Shown piece after piece: positions 19,815 through 28,376 of a DNA stretch of 64,000 nt. Position numbers and translations under genes: made by a program. Source of the stretch: Cellulomonas carbonis (GTDB lineage: Bacteria; Actinomycetota; Actinomycetes; Actinomycetales; Cellulomonadaceae); the NCBI RefSeq assembly GCF_014636275.1, contig NZ_BMEB01000002.1:806001-870000 (forward strand), in the 5' to 3' direction. The notes beneath the pieces are model-generated. The model saw nothing but the letters and a program-made list of their open reading frames with translations, ran no database searches and had not been told where the DNA came from. How positions within the stretch are numbered: position 1 is the stretch's first letter; every line of letters starts with the position of its first letter.

Positions 19815-20297
19815 ATGACTTTCACCGTAGGCGAGACTGTTGTCTACCCGCACCACGGAGCAGCGCTGATCGAGGAGATCAAGAAGCGCACCATCCGGGG
19901 TGAGGAGAAGATCTACCTCAAGCTCAAGGTCGCCCAGGGCGACCTGACCATCGAGGTGCCCGCGGAGAACGTCGACCTCGTCGGCGTCCGCGACGTCGTC
20001 GGGCAGGAGGGCCTCGAGAAGGTCTTCGACGTGCTCCGTGCGCCGTACACCGAGGAGCCGACCAACTGGTCGCGCCGCTACAAGGCCAACCTCGAGAAGC
20101 TCGCCTCGGGCGACGTCATCAAGGTCGCCGAGGTCGTGCGCGACCTCTCGCGTCGTGACGCCGATCGTGGCCTGTCCGCGGGCGAGAAGCGCATGCTCGC
20201 CAAGGCGCGGCAGATCCTCGTCTCGGAGCTCGCGCTCGCGGAGCACACCGAGGAGGAGAAGGCCGAGGCCATCCTCGACGAGGTCCTCGCCTCCTGA
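19815..20297 (+). CDS. carD: CarD-family RNA polymerase-binding regulator
   Basis: Essential actinobacterial regulator that binds the RNA polymerase beta subunit and stabilises open complexes, notably at rRNA promoters. The 160-residue protein has the N-terminal RNAP-interaction domain ([40 protein letters not shown]) and the C-terminal helical DNA-binding domain ([28 protein letters not shown]). ATG 19815 has GAAAGGGGA before it. TAAGAT (19780-19785) is a likely -10 box. ispD and ispF follow closely. Confidence 0.96.
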   Translation: MTFTVGETVVYPHHGAALIEEIKKRTIRGEEKIYLKLKVAQGDLTIEVPAENVDLVGVRDVVGQEGLEKVFDVLRAPYTEEPTNWSRRYKANLEKLASGDVIKVAEVVRDLSRRDADRGLSAGEKRMLAKARQILVSELALAEHTEEEKAEAILDEVLAS

Positions 20298-20311
20298 CGG
20301 CTCCGCGTCCC

Positions 20312-21094
20312 GTGCGCGTCGCCGTCGTTCTGACGGCTGCCGGCAGCGGCAGCCGTCTCGGGCACGCCCTGCCCAAGGCGCTCGTCCCGGCGGGTGGCGT
20401 CCCGCTCGTGCGGCACGCGCTCGACCGGCTCCTGTCGTCAGGCGTCGTCGACGAGGTGGTCGTCACCGTCCCGGGCGAGCACCGGTCGGCCGTCGAGGAC
20501 GCCCTCGCCGGCGCGGGCGGCGGTGCTCACCGGTCCGTCGACACGTCCGAGGAGGCGGCCGGGGACGCGCCCGCGGTACCCGTCCGCTGCGTCGTCGGCG
20601 GTGCGACCCGGCAGGCGTCCGTCGCAGCAGGGCTCGCGGCGCTGTCCCCGGACGTCGACCTCGTGCTCGTGCACGACGCGGCCCGCGCGCTGACCCCCGG
20701 TGCCGTCACCGCGCGCGTGGTCGAGGCCGTTCGGGCGGGCGCGAGCGCCGTCGTCCCGGTGGTGCCGGTCACCGACTCGGTCGTCCAGGTCGACGACGGC
20801 GTGACGCCCGTCGACCGCGCGACGCTCCGCGCCGTCCAGACGCCCCAGGGCTTCGACCGTCGCGTCCTCGACGAGGCCCATGCGGCGGCGCGGGGCCGGG
20901 CGGGCGACGAGTCGTCCGCCGCGACCGACGACGCGTCCCTGTGCGTCGCGCTGGGCGTCCCCGTCACCGTGGTCGACGGCCACCCCGACGCGTTCAAGGT
21001 CACCACGGGTCAGGACCTCGCCCTCGCCGAGCTGCTCCTCGCCGGGTCGCGCCCGGCCCGGGGCGGACGGCACCGGCTGCGGGGCGACGCCTGA
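20312..21094 (+). CDS. ispD: 2-C-methyl-D-erythritol 4-phosphate cytidylyltransferase
   Basis: Adds CMP to MEP in the non-mevalonate isoprenoid pathway. The 260-residue protein has the nucleotide-binding [18 protein letters not shown], the [10 protein letters not shown] motif and the RAVQTPQGF loop. An insert of about 20 residues after [11 protein letters not shown] lengthens it relative to most IspD proteins. GTG start 14 bp after carD; the stop overlaps the ispF ATG (TGATG). Confidence 0.95.
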   Translation: MRVAVVLTAAGSGSRLGHALPKALVPAGGVPLVRHALDRLLSSGVVDEVVVTVPGEHRSAVEDALAGAGGGAHRSVDTSEEAAGDAPAVPVRCVVGGATRQASVAAGLAALSPDVDLVLVHDAARALTPGAVTARVVEAVRAGASAVVPVVPVTDSVVQVDDGVTPVDRATLRAVQTPQGFDRRVLDEAHAAARGRAGDESSAATDDASLCVALGVPVTVVDGHPDAFKVTTGQDLALAELLLAGSRPARGGRHRLRGDA

Positions 21095-21579
21095 TGCCCG
21101 CGCTCCCGCGCACGGGCGTCGGCACCGACGTCCACGCGTTCGCGGAGCCCGGCAGCGGGCGCGAGATGTGGCTCGGCGGCCTGCACTGGCCGGGCGAGAC
21201 CGGCCTCGTCGGGCACTCCGACGCCGACGTCGCCGCGCACGCCGCGTGCGACGCCCTGCTGTCCGCCGCGGGCCTCGGCGACCTCGGCTCGAACTTCGGC
21301 ACCTCCGCACCCGAGTGGGCGGGGGCGTCCGGCGCTGCGCTCCTGGCGGAGACCGTGCGGCGCGTGCGGGACGCCGGATTCGTCGTCGGGAACGTCGCCG
21401 TCCAGGTGATCGGCAACCGGCCCCGGCTCGGCCCGCGCCGCGCCGAGGCCGAGGCGGCGCTCTCGGCCGCGTGCGGTGCGCCCGTGTCGCTCTCCGCGAC
21501 GACGACGGACGGCCTCGGCCTGACCGGTCGCGGCGAGGGCGTGGCCGCCGTCGCGACCGCGCTCGTCGTCCCCGCCTGA
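21094..21579 (+). CDS. ispF: 2-C-methyl-D-erythritol 2,4-cyclodiphosphate synthase
   Basis: Forms the cyclic diphosphate MEcPP, two steps after IspD. The 161-residue protein has the zinc-binding GTDVHAF and [17 protein letters not shown] motifs, the GDLGSNF loop and the C-terminal [14 protein letters not shown]. Translation is coupled to ispD through the overlapping TGATG. The ten bases around its stop are repeated 26 bp downstream, just before a terminator. Confidence 0.95.
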   Translation: MPALPRTGVGTDVHAFAEPGSGREMWLGGLHWPGETGLVGHSDADVAAHAACDALLSAAGLGDLGSNFGTSAPEWAGASGAALLAETVRRVRDAGFVVGNVAVQVIGNRPRLGPRRAEAEAALSAACGAPVSLSATTTDGLGLTGRGEGVAAVATALVVPA

Positions 21580-21607
21580 GCGAACCGCCCGCGGTTCCTG
21601 CCTGAGC

Positions 21608-21649
21608 GACCCCGGCGGGGGTCCCGACGGAGCGACCCCCGCCGGGGTC
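21608..21649. terminator. Terminator after the carD-ispD-ispF unit
   Basis: Perfect 16-bp arms (GACCCCGGCGGGGGTC and its complement) around a ten-base loop, between ispF and the convergent oxidoreductase. Confidence 0.82.
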
Positions 21650-21680
21650 CCGGCCCGAGGGGCGCCTCCCCGGGCGGCAG

Positions 21681-22616
21681 CTACGGGACCAGGACGAGCT
21701 TCCCGCGCACCGCGCCGTCCATCCCGGCCCGGTGCGCGCGCCCCGCGTCCGCGAGGTGGTACGTCGCGCCGACGTGCACCGTGATCCGGTGCGAGCCGGC
21801 GAGGTCGGCGAGGCGCCGTCGGGCCTCGGCGCGGATGTCGGTGCCCGGGTCCGCGCCGGGACCGCCGCCGAGCCGCTGGACCCCCAGGGCCGCGCCCCGG
21901 CCGAAGCCCGCGATGGTCGCCACGCGGTGCCGGTCGCGGACGAGCGCGACCGAGACGTCGAGCGCCTCGTCGGTGCCCACGGTGTCGACCGCCGCGGTCA
22001 CGCCGTGCGGGGCCACCGTGCGCACGCGCTCCTCGAGCCCGGGGCCGTGCGCGACGGGCACGGCGCCCAGCTCCACGAGGTAGTCGTGGTTCGCGTGGCT
22101 CGCCGTGCCGACGACACGTGCGCCGCGCATGCGGGCGAGCTGGACGACCATCGACCCGACGCCGCCGCTGGCGCCGTGCACGAGCAGCGTGTCGCCCGCG
22201 CCGACCGACGTCGCCGTGATCGCGTGGACCGCCGTCGTCCCGGTCACCATGAGCCCGCCCGCGGGCGCCCACTCGAGCGTCGGCGGCTTGGGGACCACCG
22301 AGGACGCCTCGACCACGAGGTGGTCCGCGTACGCCCCGCGCGCGGGGTGGGCGATCACCTCGTCGCCGATCCAGACGTCCTCGACGCCCTCGCCCACGCC
22401 CACCACCACGCCCGCGGCCTCGAAGCCGAGCCGCAGCGGCAGCCGGGCCTCGTCGCGCCCCCACGCGCCGGAGTACGTCTTCCAGTCGGCCGGGTTCACC
22501 CCCGCCGCGTGGACCTCGAGGAGGACCTGCCCCGGGCCGGGCCGGGGGACCTCCTGATCGACGACTCGCAGGACCTCGGGTCCGCCGTAGGCGGTCGCCA
22601 CCACGATGCGCGACAT
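21681..22616 (-). CDS. Zinc-independent quinone oxidoreductase-like MDR protein
   Basis: Medium-chain dehydrogenase/reductase of 311 residues. The N-terminal GroES-like domain has [16 protein letters not shown]; the Rossmann domain has [17 protein letters not shown] for NADPH. The zinc-binding Cys and His of alcohol dehydrogenases are absent, placing it with quinone oxidoreductases. GAGGAT lies six bases before the ATG on its strand, suggesting a leaderless mRNA. Substrate unknown. Confidence 0.86.
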   Translation of the reverse strand: MSRIVVATAYGGPEVLRVVDQEVPRPGPGQVLLEVHAAGVNPADWKTYSGAWGRDEARLPLRLGFEAAGVVVGVGEGVEDVWIGDEVIAHPARGAYADHLVVEASSVVPKPPTLEWAPAGGLMVTGTTAVHAITATSVGAGDTLLVHGASGGVGSMVVQLARMRGARVVGTASHANHDYLVELGAVPVAHGPGLEERVRTVAPHGVTAAVDTVGTDEALDVSVALVRDRHRVATIAGFGRGAALGVQRLGGGPGADPGTDIRAEARRRLADLAGSHRITVHVGATYHLADAGRAHRAGMDGAVRGKLVLVP

Positions 22617-22780
22617 ACCGCCATCCTCTCGTCGGCCGGGGACGCCGTCCAGGGCCCCGCGGACGGGGCCTCGGCGCTGCGGACGCGCGGGGGCGGTGCC
22701 CGGGGTGGTGTCGGCGGGGCCGCCCGGGGCCGGTCGACGGCGCCGGGAGCGCGCCGTGCGCTCGCCGGTACCCTTGCGCG

Positions 22781-24223
22781 GTGACCCTGCACCTCTTCGA
22801 CACCGCTTCCCGGACCACGCGGGAGCTCGTCCCGCTGCGCCCCGGACAGGTCTCGATGTACGTGTGCGGCGCCACCGTCCAGTCCTCCCCGCACATCGGG
22901 CACATGCGCACCGCCGTCGCGTTCGACGTCCTGACCCGGTGGCTGCGACGCAGCGGGCTCGAGGTCACGCTCATCCGCAACGTCACGGACATCGACGACA
23001 AGATCCTCGCCAAGGCCGCCGAGGCGGGCGTCCCGTGGTGGGCGTGGGCCCAGCGGCACGAGCGCGAGTTCGCGGCGGCGCACGACGCGCTCGGCGTGCT
23101 GCCCCCCACCTACGAGCCGCGCGCGACGGGGCACGTCACCGAGATGGTCGAGCTCATGGAGCGCCTCGTCGAGCGGGGCCACGCGTACGTGTCGGGGCCC
23201 GGCGACGTCTGGTTCGACGTGCGCTCGTTCCCCGGGTACGGCGCGCTCACGAACCAGCGCCCCGAGGACGTCGGCGCATCGCCCGACGAGGCCGACGCGG
23301 CGGACGGGACCGGTGCGGGCGGCAAGCGGGACCCCCGGGACTTCGCGCTGTGGAAGGGCGTCAAGCCCACCGACCCGCAGGACGCCTCGTGGCCCACGCC
23401 GTTCGGCCGCGGTCGCCCGGGGTGGCACCTCGAGTGCTCCGCGATGGCGCGCCGCTACCTCGGCGCCGAGTTCGACATCCACGGCGGCGGCATCGACCTG
23501 CGGTTCCCGCACCACGAGAACGAGCAGGCGCAGTCGCGCGCCGCGGGCGACGGGTTCGCCCGGACGTGGGTGCACAGCGCCTGGGTCACGCAGGGCGGCG
23601 CGAAGATGAGCAAGTCGCTCGGCAACTCGCTCCTCGTGGGCACGCTGTTCGAGCAGGTCCGGCCCGTCGTCCTGCGCTACGCGCTCGCCTCGGTGCACTA
23701 CCGGTCCATGCTCGAGTGGTCGCCCGAGACGGTGCACGACGCCGAGGCGACGTGGGACCGGCTCGCGGGCTTCGTGCGTCGCGCGCACGAGCGGGTCGGC
23801 ACGCCCGCCGACGACGAGGTCGCGACCGCGGACCTGCCCGCGGCCTTCGCCGCCGCGCTCGACGACGACCTCAACGTCTCCGCTGCGCTCGCCGTCGTGC
23901 ACGAGCACCTGCGCGCGGGCAACACGGCCCTCGCCGAGGGTGACCGGGACGACGCCCGGACGGCCCTCGTCGCGGTCCGGGCGATGCTCGACGTGCTCGG
24001 GCTCGACCCCGTGCGCTGGGAGAGCGGCGAGGGCGGCTCGCGGGCCGCGGCGGCGCTCGATGCGCTCGTCCGCGCCGAGCTCGACGTCAGGGCGCGAGCA
24101 CGCGCCGAGAAGGACTGGACCACCGCCGACGCCGTCCGGGACCGCCTCGCGGCCGCGGGCGTCGTCGTCGAGGACGCACCGACGGGCGCCCGCTGGGCGC
24201 TCGCACCCGAGCAGGAGGACTGA
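22781..24223 (+). CDS. cysS: Cysteinyl-tRNA synthetase
   Basis: Charges tRNA-Cys. The 480-residue class I enzyme has the HIGH-type motif [14 protein letters not shown], a zinc ligand in MYVCGATV, the WHLECSAM and [15 protein letters not shown] motifs, and the KMSKS loop. Relation to MshC is excluded by length and by the full DALR/anticodon C-terminus. TACCCT (22769-22774) lies six bases before the GTG. The stop overlaps the rlmB ATG. Confidence 0.95.
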   Translation: MTLHLFDTASRTTRELVPLRPGQVSMYVCGATVQSSPHIGHMRTAVAFDVLTRWLRRSGLEVTLIRNVTDIDDKILAKAAEAGVPWWAWAQRHEREFAAAHDALGVLPPTYEPRATGHVTEMVELMERLVERGHAYVSGPGDVWFDVRSFPGYGALTNQRPEDVGASPDEADAADGTGAGGKRDPRDFALWKGVKPTDPQDASWPTPFGRGRPGWHLECSAMARRYLGAEFDIHGGGIDLRFPHHENEQAQSRAAGDGFARTWVHSAWVTQGGAKMSKSLGNSLLVGTLFEQVRPVVLRYALASVHYRSMLEWSPETVHDAEATWDRLAGFVRRAHERVGTPADDEVATADLPAAFAAALDDDLNVSAALAVVHEHLRAGNTALAEGDRDDARTALVAVRAMLDVLGLDPVRWESGEGGSRAAAALDALVRAELDVRARARAEKDWTTADAVRDRLAAAGVVVEDAPTGARWALAPEQED

Positions 24224-25248
24224 TGGCCGGCAACTCGCAGCGGCGCGGGGCGACCCGCAAGCCCGGCAGCAAGAAGGGCGCCACCATCGGCACGGGGGGC
24301 AAGAACCGCCGTTCCCTCGAGGGCAAGGGCCCGACCCCCAAGGCCGAGGACCGGCCGTACCACGTGGCAGCCAAGCGCAAGGCCGCCCAGGAGCGGCTCG
24401 AGGCCGCGCAGCAGCGTCGCAAGCCCGTCGCGGGCTCGGGCGGTGGCACGAGGAGCACCCCCAAGGCGGCCCGCGCACGGCGCGACGCGGGCGGGCCGGA
24501 GATCGTCTCGGGCCGCAACTCCGTGCTCGAGGCGCTGCGGGCCGGCGTCCCGAGCGAGGGGCTGTGGACGGCGCACCGCATGGAGGGCGACGAGCGGACC
24601 CGCGAGATCCTCAAGATCGCGTCCGACCGCGGGCTGCCGATCCTCGAGGTCACCAAGCCCGAGCTCGACCGCATCACCGACGGCATCGTCCACCAGGGCG
24701 TCGCGATGCAGGTGCCCGCCTACCGGTACGTCGACGTCGACCGGATCCTCGCGCGCGCCGAGCGCGCGGGTGAGCCGCCGCTCGTCGTGGCGCTCGACGG
24801 CGTGACCGACCCCCGCAACCTCGGCGCCGTGCTCCGCTCCGCGGGTGCGTTCGGCGCGCACGGCGTCGTCGTGCCCGAGCGGCGCGCCGCCGGCGTGACG
24901 GCCGCGGCCTGGAAGGTGTCCGCGGGCGCGGCCGCCCGGGTCCCCGTGGCGCGCGTGACGAACCTCGTCCGGACGCTCGAGGAGCTGCGCCGCGCCGGGT
25001 GCTTCGTCGTGGGCCTCGACGCGGGCGGGACGACCGAGATCGGCGACCTGCACGTCGCGACCGACCCCGTCGTGCTCGTCGTCGGCTCCGAGGGCAAGGG
25101 GCTCGGTCGGCTCGTGCGCGAGACGTGCGACGTCGTCGCGGGCATCCCGATCGGCTCGGCCGTCGAGTCGCTCAACGCCGGCGTGGCCGCGGGTATCAGC
25201 CTCTACGAGGTCGCGCGGCTGCGGAAGCAGCGCACCGCGTCGTCCTGA
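24223..25248 (+). CDS. rlmB: 23S rRNA (guanosine-2'-O)-methyltransferase RlmB-like (SpoU/TrmH family)
   Basis: SPOUT-fold rRNA methyltransferase, 341 residues. A basic, disordered N-terminal extension (about 1-95, rich in Lys, Arg and Gly) precedes the substrate-binding domain (IVSGRNSVLEALRAG) and the knotted SAM domain (VTDPRNLGAVLRSAGAFG, VLVVGSEGKGLGRLVRETCD, IPIGSAVESLNAGVAAGI). It is coupled to cysS through TGATG, the usual actinobacterial ispD-ispF-cysS-rlmB order. Confidence 0.93.
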   Translation: MAGNSQRRGATRKPGSKKGATIGTGGKNRRSLEGKGPTPKAEDRPYHVAAKRKAAQERLEAAQQRRKPVAGSGGGTRSTPKAARARRDAGGPEIVSGRNSVLEALRAGVPSEGLWTAHRMEGDERTREILKIASDRGLPILEVTKPELDRITDGIVHQGVAMQVPAYRYVDVDRILARAERAGEPPLVVALDGVTDPRNLGAVLRSAGAFGAHGVVVPERRAAGVTAAAWKVSAGAAARVPVARVTNLVRTLEELRRAGCFVVGLDAGGTTEIGDLHVATDPVVLVVGSEGKGLGRLVRETCDVVAGIPIGSAVESLNAGVAAGISLYEVARLRKQRTASS

Positions 25249-25278
25249 CCGCCGCGCGCGGCGGCGGACCGGGGGGCG

Positions 25279-26526
25279 TCAGGGCCCCGTGATGCGCGGA
25301 AGGGTGCCCGTCTCGATGCCCAGGACCGCCTTCTCGTCTGGGCGCGAGCGGAGCACGTTCTCGACGTAGCTCGCGACCGCCTCGCCCATCGGGACGTCGC
25401 GGTTCTGCTCGCTCGAGATGTACCACCGGTGGTCGAGGAGCTCGTGGAACATCTGGGCGGGCTCGAGCTTGCCGCGCATGTCGCGGGGCACCGCGCGGAC
25501 GGCGGGCTCGAAGACCGTCGTGAGCCAGTCGTGCGCGACGAACTCCTCGTCCTCGCCCTGGCGGTCCGTCGCGGCGCGGTAGGCGTCGAGGTCGTTGAGC
25601 AGGCGGCGGGCCTGGTTCTCCTGGACGTCCAGGCCCGTGAGCCGCATGAGGCGCCGCGAGTGGTGACCGGCGTCGACGACCTTCGGCTGGATCCGGACGG
25701 TGGTCCCGTCGACGTCGGTCGTGATGTCGAGCTCGCCGACGTCGAAGCCGAGGCGGTTGAGCTGCTCGATGCGGGCCGCGACGCGCCACCGCTCGCCGGT
25801 CTCGAACTGCTCGGCGCCCGTGAGGGTGTCCCACAGCTCGGTGTACCGCTCGACGAGCGCGCCGCCGATCGCGACGGTGTCGGTGTCGCTCTCGAGCAGC
25901 TCGCCGGCCTCGAGGTCCATGAGCTCGCCGATGATGTTCACGCGCGCGACCTCGAGGTCGTACGCGCGCTGACCGTCGGACAGACGCTCGTGCAGGTCGC
26001 CCGTCTCGGCGTCCACGAGGTAGGCGGCGAACGTCTCGGCGTCGCGACGGAAGAGGGTGTTGGACAGCGACACGTCGCCCCAGTAGAAGCCCGTGAGGTG
26101 GAGGCGGACCATGAGGACCGCGAGCGCGTCGATGAGGCGCGTGATCGTGTCGGGCTGGAGCGTCTGGCTGAACAGCGCGCGGTACGGCAGCGAGAACTGC
26201 AGGTGCTTCGTGACGAGCACCGCCTCGAGCCGCTCGCCGTCCGGGGCCCGACGTCCGGTGATGACGCCGACGGGCTCGACGCTGGGCACACCGAGGCGGT
26301 TGAGCGCGCGCAGCAGCTCGTACTCGCGGTAGGCGACCGTCTCGCCGATCTCCTTGACCGCGATGACGCGTCCGGACAGCCGGACGAAGCGCACGACGTG
26401 GCGCGAGATGCCGCGGGGGAGCGCGGCGAGCACGTCGTCGGGCCACTCCTCGAGCGGGATGTGCCACGGGAGGTCGAGCAGGGCAGGGTCCGGCGCGGCG
26501 GCGGTGATCTGGAGGGACTGCGGCAC
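25279..26526 (-). CDS. DUF4032 domain protein with kinase-like N-terminal region
   Basis: A 415-residue actinobacterial protein. Residues about 30-200 look like a lipopolysaccharide-kinase/Rio-type fold: VIAVKEIGE for the ATP-site Lys, LLRALNRLGVPSVEPVG, and the catalytic-type stretch FYWGDVSLSNTLFRRD with YLVDAETGDL as metal site. The C-terminal part is the DUF4032 region (WRVAARIEQLNRLGFDVGELDI and HDWLTTVFEPAV). Substrate unknown. The GTG start has GAGGA upstream. It converges on rlmB. Confidence 0.82.
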   Translation of the reverse strand: MPQSLQITAAAPDPALLDLPWHIPLEEWPDDVLAALPRGISRHVVRFVRLSGRVIAVKEIGETVAYREYELLRALNRLGVPSVEPVGVITGRRAPDGERLEAVLVTKHLQFSLPYRALFSQTLQPDTITRLIDALAVLMVRLHLTGFYWGDVSLSNTLFRRDAETFAAYLVDAETGDLHERLSDGQRAYDLEVARVNIIGELMDLEAGELLESDTDTVAIGGALVERYTELWDTLTGAEQFETGERWRVAARIEQLNRLGFDVGELDITTDVDGTTVRIQPKVVDAGHHSRRLMRLTGLDVQENQARRLLNDLDAYRAATDRQGEDEEFVAHDWLTTVFEPAVRAVPRDMRGKLEPAQMFHELLDHRWYISSEQNRDVPMGEAVASYVENVLRSRPDEKAVLGIETGTLPRITGP

Positions 26527-26572
26527 GGTGGTCCTCGCGTGGTGTCGACGGGCTGACGCCCCCAGGATGACG

Positions 26573-26606
26573 CAGGGGCGGGACGGCCGGAGCCGTCCCG
26601 CCCCTG
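26573..26606 (-). terminator. Terminator downstream of the sugar ABC ATPase
   Basis: Perfect 15-bp arms (CAGGGGCGGGACGGC and its complement) with a CGGA loop, 20 bases past the stop of the minus-strand ATPase gene. Confidence 0.82.
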
Positions 26607-26625
26607 TGCGGGTGTCGCGGTGGTG

Positions 26626-27753
26626 TCAGACGTCGATGCGCTGACCGTTCGCGGCCGAGAACACGTGGCGCTCGCCGGGGCGGATGGCGACCCAGATGGT
26701 GTCGCCCTTCATCGGGACCTGACGCGGGTCGACGCGCACGATGACCTGCGCGTCGCCGGCGCCCGAGTGGATCTCGCGCGCCGCGGCGCCCGCGCCCACG
26801 AGCTCGCCGTAGACGAACGCGTCCGAGCCGAGCTCCTCGACGAGGACGACCTTCACCGGGATCGCGCCCTCCTGCGCCTGGCTCACGACGTCGAGCGACT
26901 CGGGACGGAAGCCGATCGTGATGTGGCCCTTGTCCTCGGGGCGGATCGCCCCGACGACGCTTCGCTCGAGCGGGATGCGCGTCTGGCCGAGCTGGGCGGC
27001 GCCGTCGGCCACCTGGAACGACCCGATGTTCATCGCGGGCGAGCCGATGAAGCCGGCCACGAAGACGTTCGCGGGGCGGTCGTACATCTCGCGCGGCGTG
27101 CCGACCTGCTGCAGGAGGCCGTCCTTGAGCACCGCGATGCGGTCGCCCATGGTGAGGGCCTCGGTCTGGTCGTGCGTGACGTAGACCGTCGTGACGCCCA
27201 GGCGGCGCTGGAGCGACGCGATCTGGGTGCGCGTCTGGACGCGGAGCTTGGCGTCGAGGTTCGACAGCGGCTCGTCCATGAGGAAGACCTGCGGCTGGCG
27301 CACGATCGCGCGACCCATGGCGACGCGCTGGCGCTGACCACCGGAGAGGGCCTTCGGCTTGCGGTCGAGGTACTCGGTCAGGTCGAGGATCTTGGCAGCC
27401 TCCTCGACGCGCTTGCGGATGTCCGCCTTCGGCGTGCCCGCGATCTTGAGCGCGAAGCCCATGTTGTCGGCGACCGACATGTGCGGGTACAGCGCGTAGT
27501 TCTGGAACACCATCGCGATGTCCCGGTCCTTCGGCTGGACGTCGGTGACGTCGCGGTCGCCGATGAGGATGCGACCGGAGTTGACGTCCTCGAGGCCGGC
27601 CAGCATGCGCAGCGACGTGGACTTGCCGCAGCCCGAGGGGCCGACGAGGACGAGGAACTCGCCGTCCTCGATGTGGAGGTTGAGCGCGTCGACTGCGGGG
27701 CGCTCCGTGCCCGGGTACACCCGGCTCGCGTGGTCGTACGTGACCGTGGCCAT
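26626..27753 (-). CDS. ugpC: Sugar ABC transporter ATPase (MsiK/UgpC/MalK type)
   Basis: Carbohydrate-import ATPase of 375 residues. The nucleotide-binding domain has [50 protein letters not shown] and VTHDQTEAL. The C-terminal regulatory/TOBE region includes IGFRPESLDV and IWVAIRPGERHVF. It stands alone with no permease or binding protein nearby, which fits a shared ATPase such as Streptomyces MsiK that energises several oligosaccharide importers. AAGGGAAGGA precedes the ATG. Confidence 0.93.
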   Translation of the reverse strand: MATVTYDHASRVYPGTERPAVDALNLHIEDGEFLVLVGPSGCGKSTSLRMLAGLEDVNSGRILIGDRDVTDVQPKDRDIAMVFQNYALYPHMSVADNMGFALKIAGTPKADIRKRVEEAAKILDLTEYLDRKPKALSGGQRQRVAMGRAIVRQPQVFLMDEPLSNLDAKLRVQTRTQIASLQRRLGVTTVYVTHDQTEALTMGDRIAVLKDGLLQQVGTPREMYDRPANVFVAGFIGSPAMNIGSFQVADGAAQLGQTRIPLERSVVGAIRPEDKGHITIGFRPESLDVVSQAQEGAIPVKVVLVEELGSDAFVYGELVGAGAAAREIHSGAGDAQVIVRVDPRQVPMKGDTIWVAIRPGERHVFSAANGQRIDV

Positions 27754-28053
27754 GACAGGTCCTTCCCTTCACCGGCAGGTACGTGCCGGACGATCCGTCG
27801 TGAAGAGCGTCGGTACGGGGTCGACCGCGACCCCCACGCCGTGCTGGTCGACCGTGACCCAGCCCCCGGCGTGTGACGTGCGCCATGATGCCACAGGCGA
27901 CGTGGGACCCACGACGGGCTTCTCGGGGGCCGGGACCCGGGAGGGACCCGGCAGGGACCCGGCTGGGTCCGTGCGCCCCGCCCGTCGTCCCGCGACGACG
28001 CCGTGACCCGACCCCCGGACGCGCCCGACGACTGCCGTGCGACCTGCGGGCGC
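27754..28053. other. Intergenic region with an 11-bp tandem repeat
   Basis: No credible gene. At 27932-27964 the 11-mer GGGACCCGGnn occurs three times (27932, 27943, 27954), with a partial GGGTCC at 27965. The spacing equals one helical turn. The region contains the promoter of the ATPase on the minus strand, but no clear -35/-10 pair could be fixed. Confidence 0.6.
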
Positions 28054-28365
28054 TCAGGGCTGCGCGGCCGCCTCCTGGGCCTCGAGCTGCGCCGCGCGGG
28101 CCTCGCGCTCGCTCGCCTCGGCCTCGCAGTCGTCGGCGAAGCGCGCGACGTCGTCGCCCACGCGCCTCAGGTCCGCCACGACCGTGTCGAGCTCCTCGGC
28201 GTACCGGTCCGCGTACGGGCCCCGCCAGAGCTCGGGGGACGGGAGCGGGTACTCGCGGCGGATGCGCCGGACCTGGTCGTCCAGGCCGTGGCCCTGGGTG
28301 CGCAGGGTCCGGGCGGTGAGCCGCAGCCGGTGGGCCTGCTCGCGCAGCGTCGCTGGGTCGCTCAT
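28054..28365 (-). CDS. WXG100-like small helical protein
   Basis: A 103-residue, almost wholly helical and highly charged protein. PELWRGPYADRYAEEL places a W-R-G turn between two helices, as in ESAT-6/WXG proteins, and DDCEAEASEREARAAQLEAQ ends in a long amphipathic helix. It may be a type VII secretion substrate or chaperone, but no ESX genes are adjacent. TAGCAT lies eight bases before the ATG on its strand. otsAB starts upstream on the same strand. Confidence 0.68.
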   Translation of the reverse strand: MSDPATLREQAHRLRLTARTLRTQGHGLDDQVRRIRREYPLPSPELWRGPYADRYAEELDTVVADLRRVGDDVARFADDCEAEASEREARAAQLEAQEAAAQP

Positions 28366-28376
28366 GGTCGGTGATG

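Noticed and set aside
27754..28053. Open frames in the gap before the WXG-like gene
   Set aside because: No start with a ribosome site or leaderless -10, and amino-acid composition is that of shadow frames.
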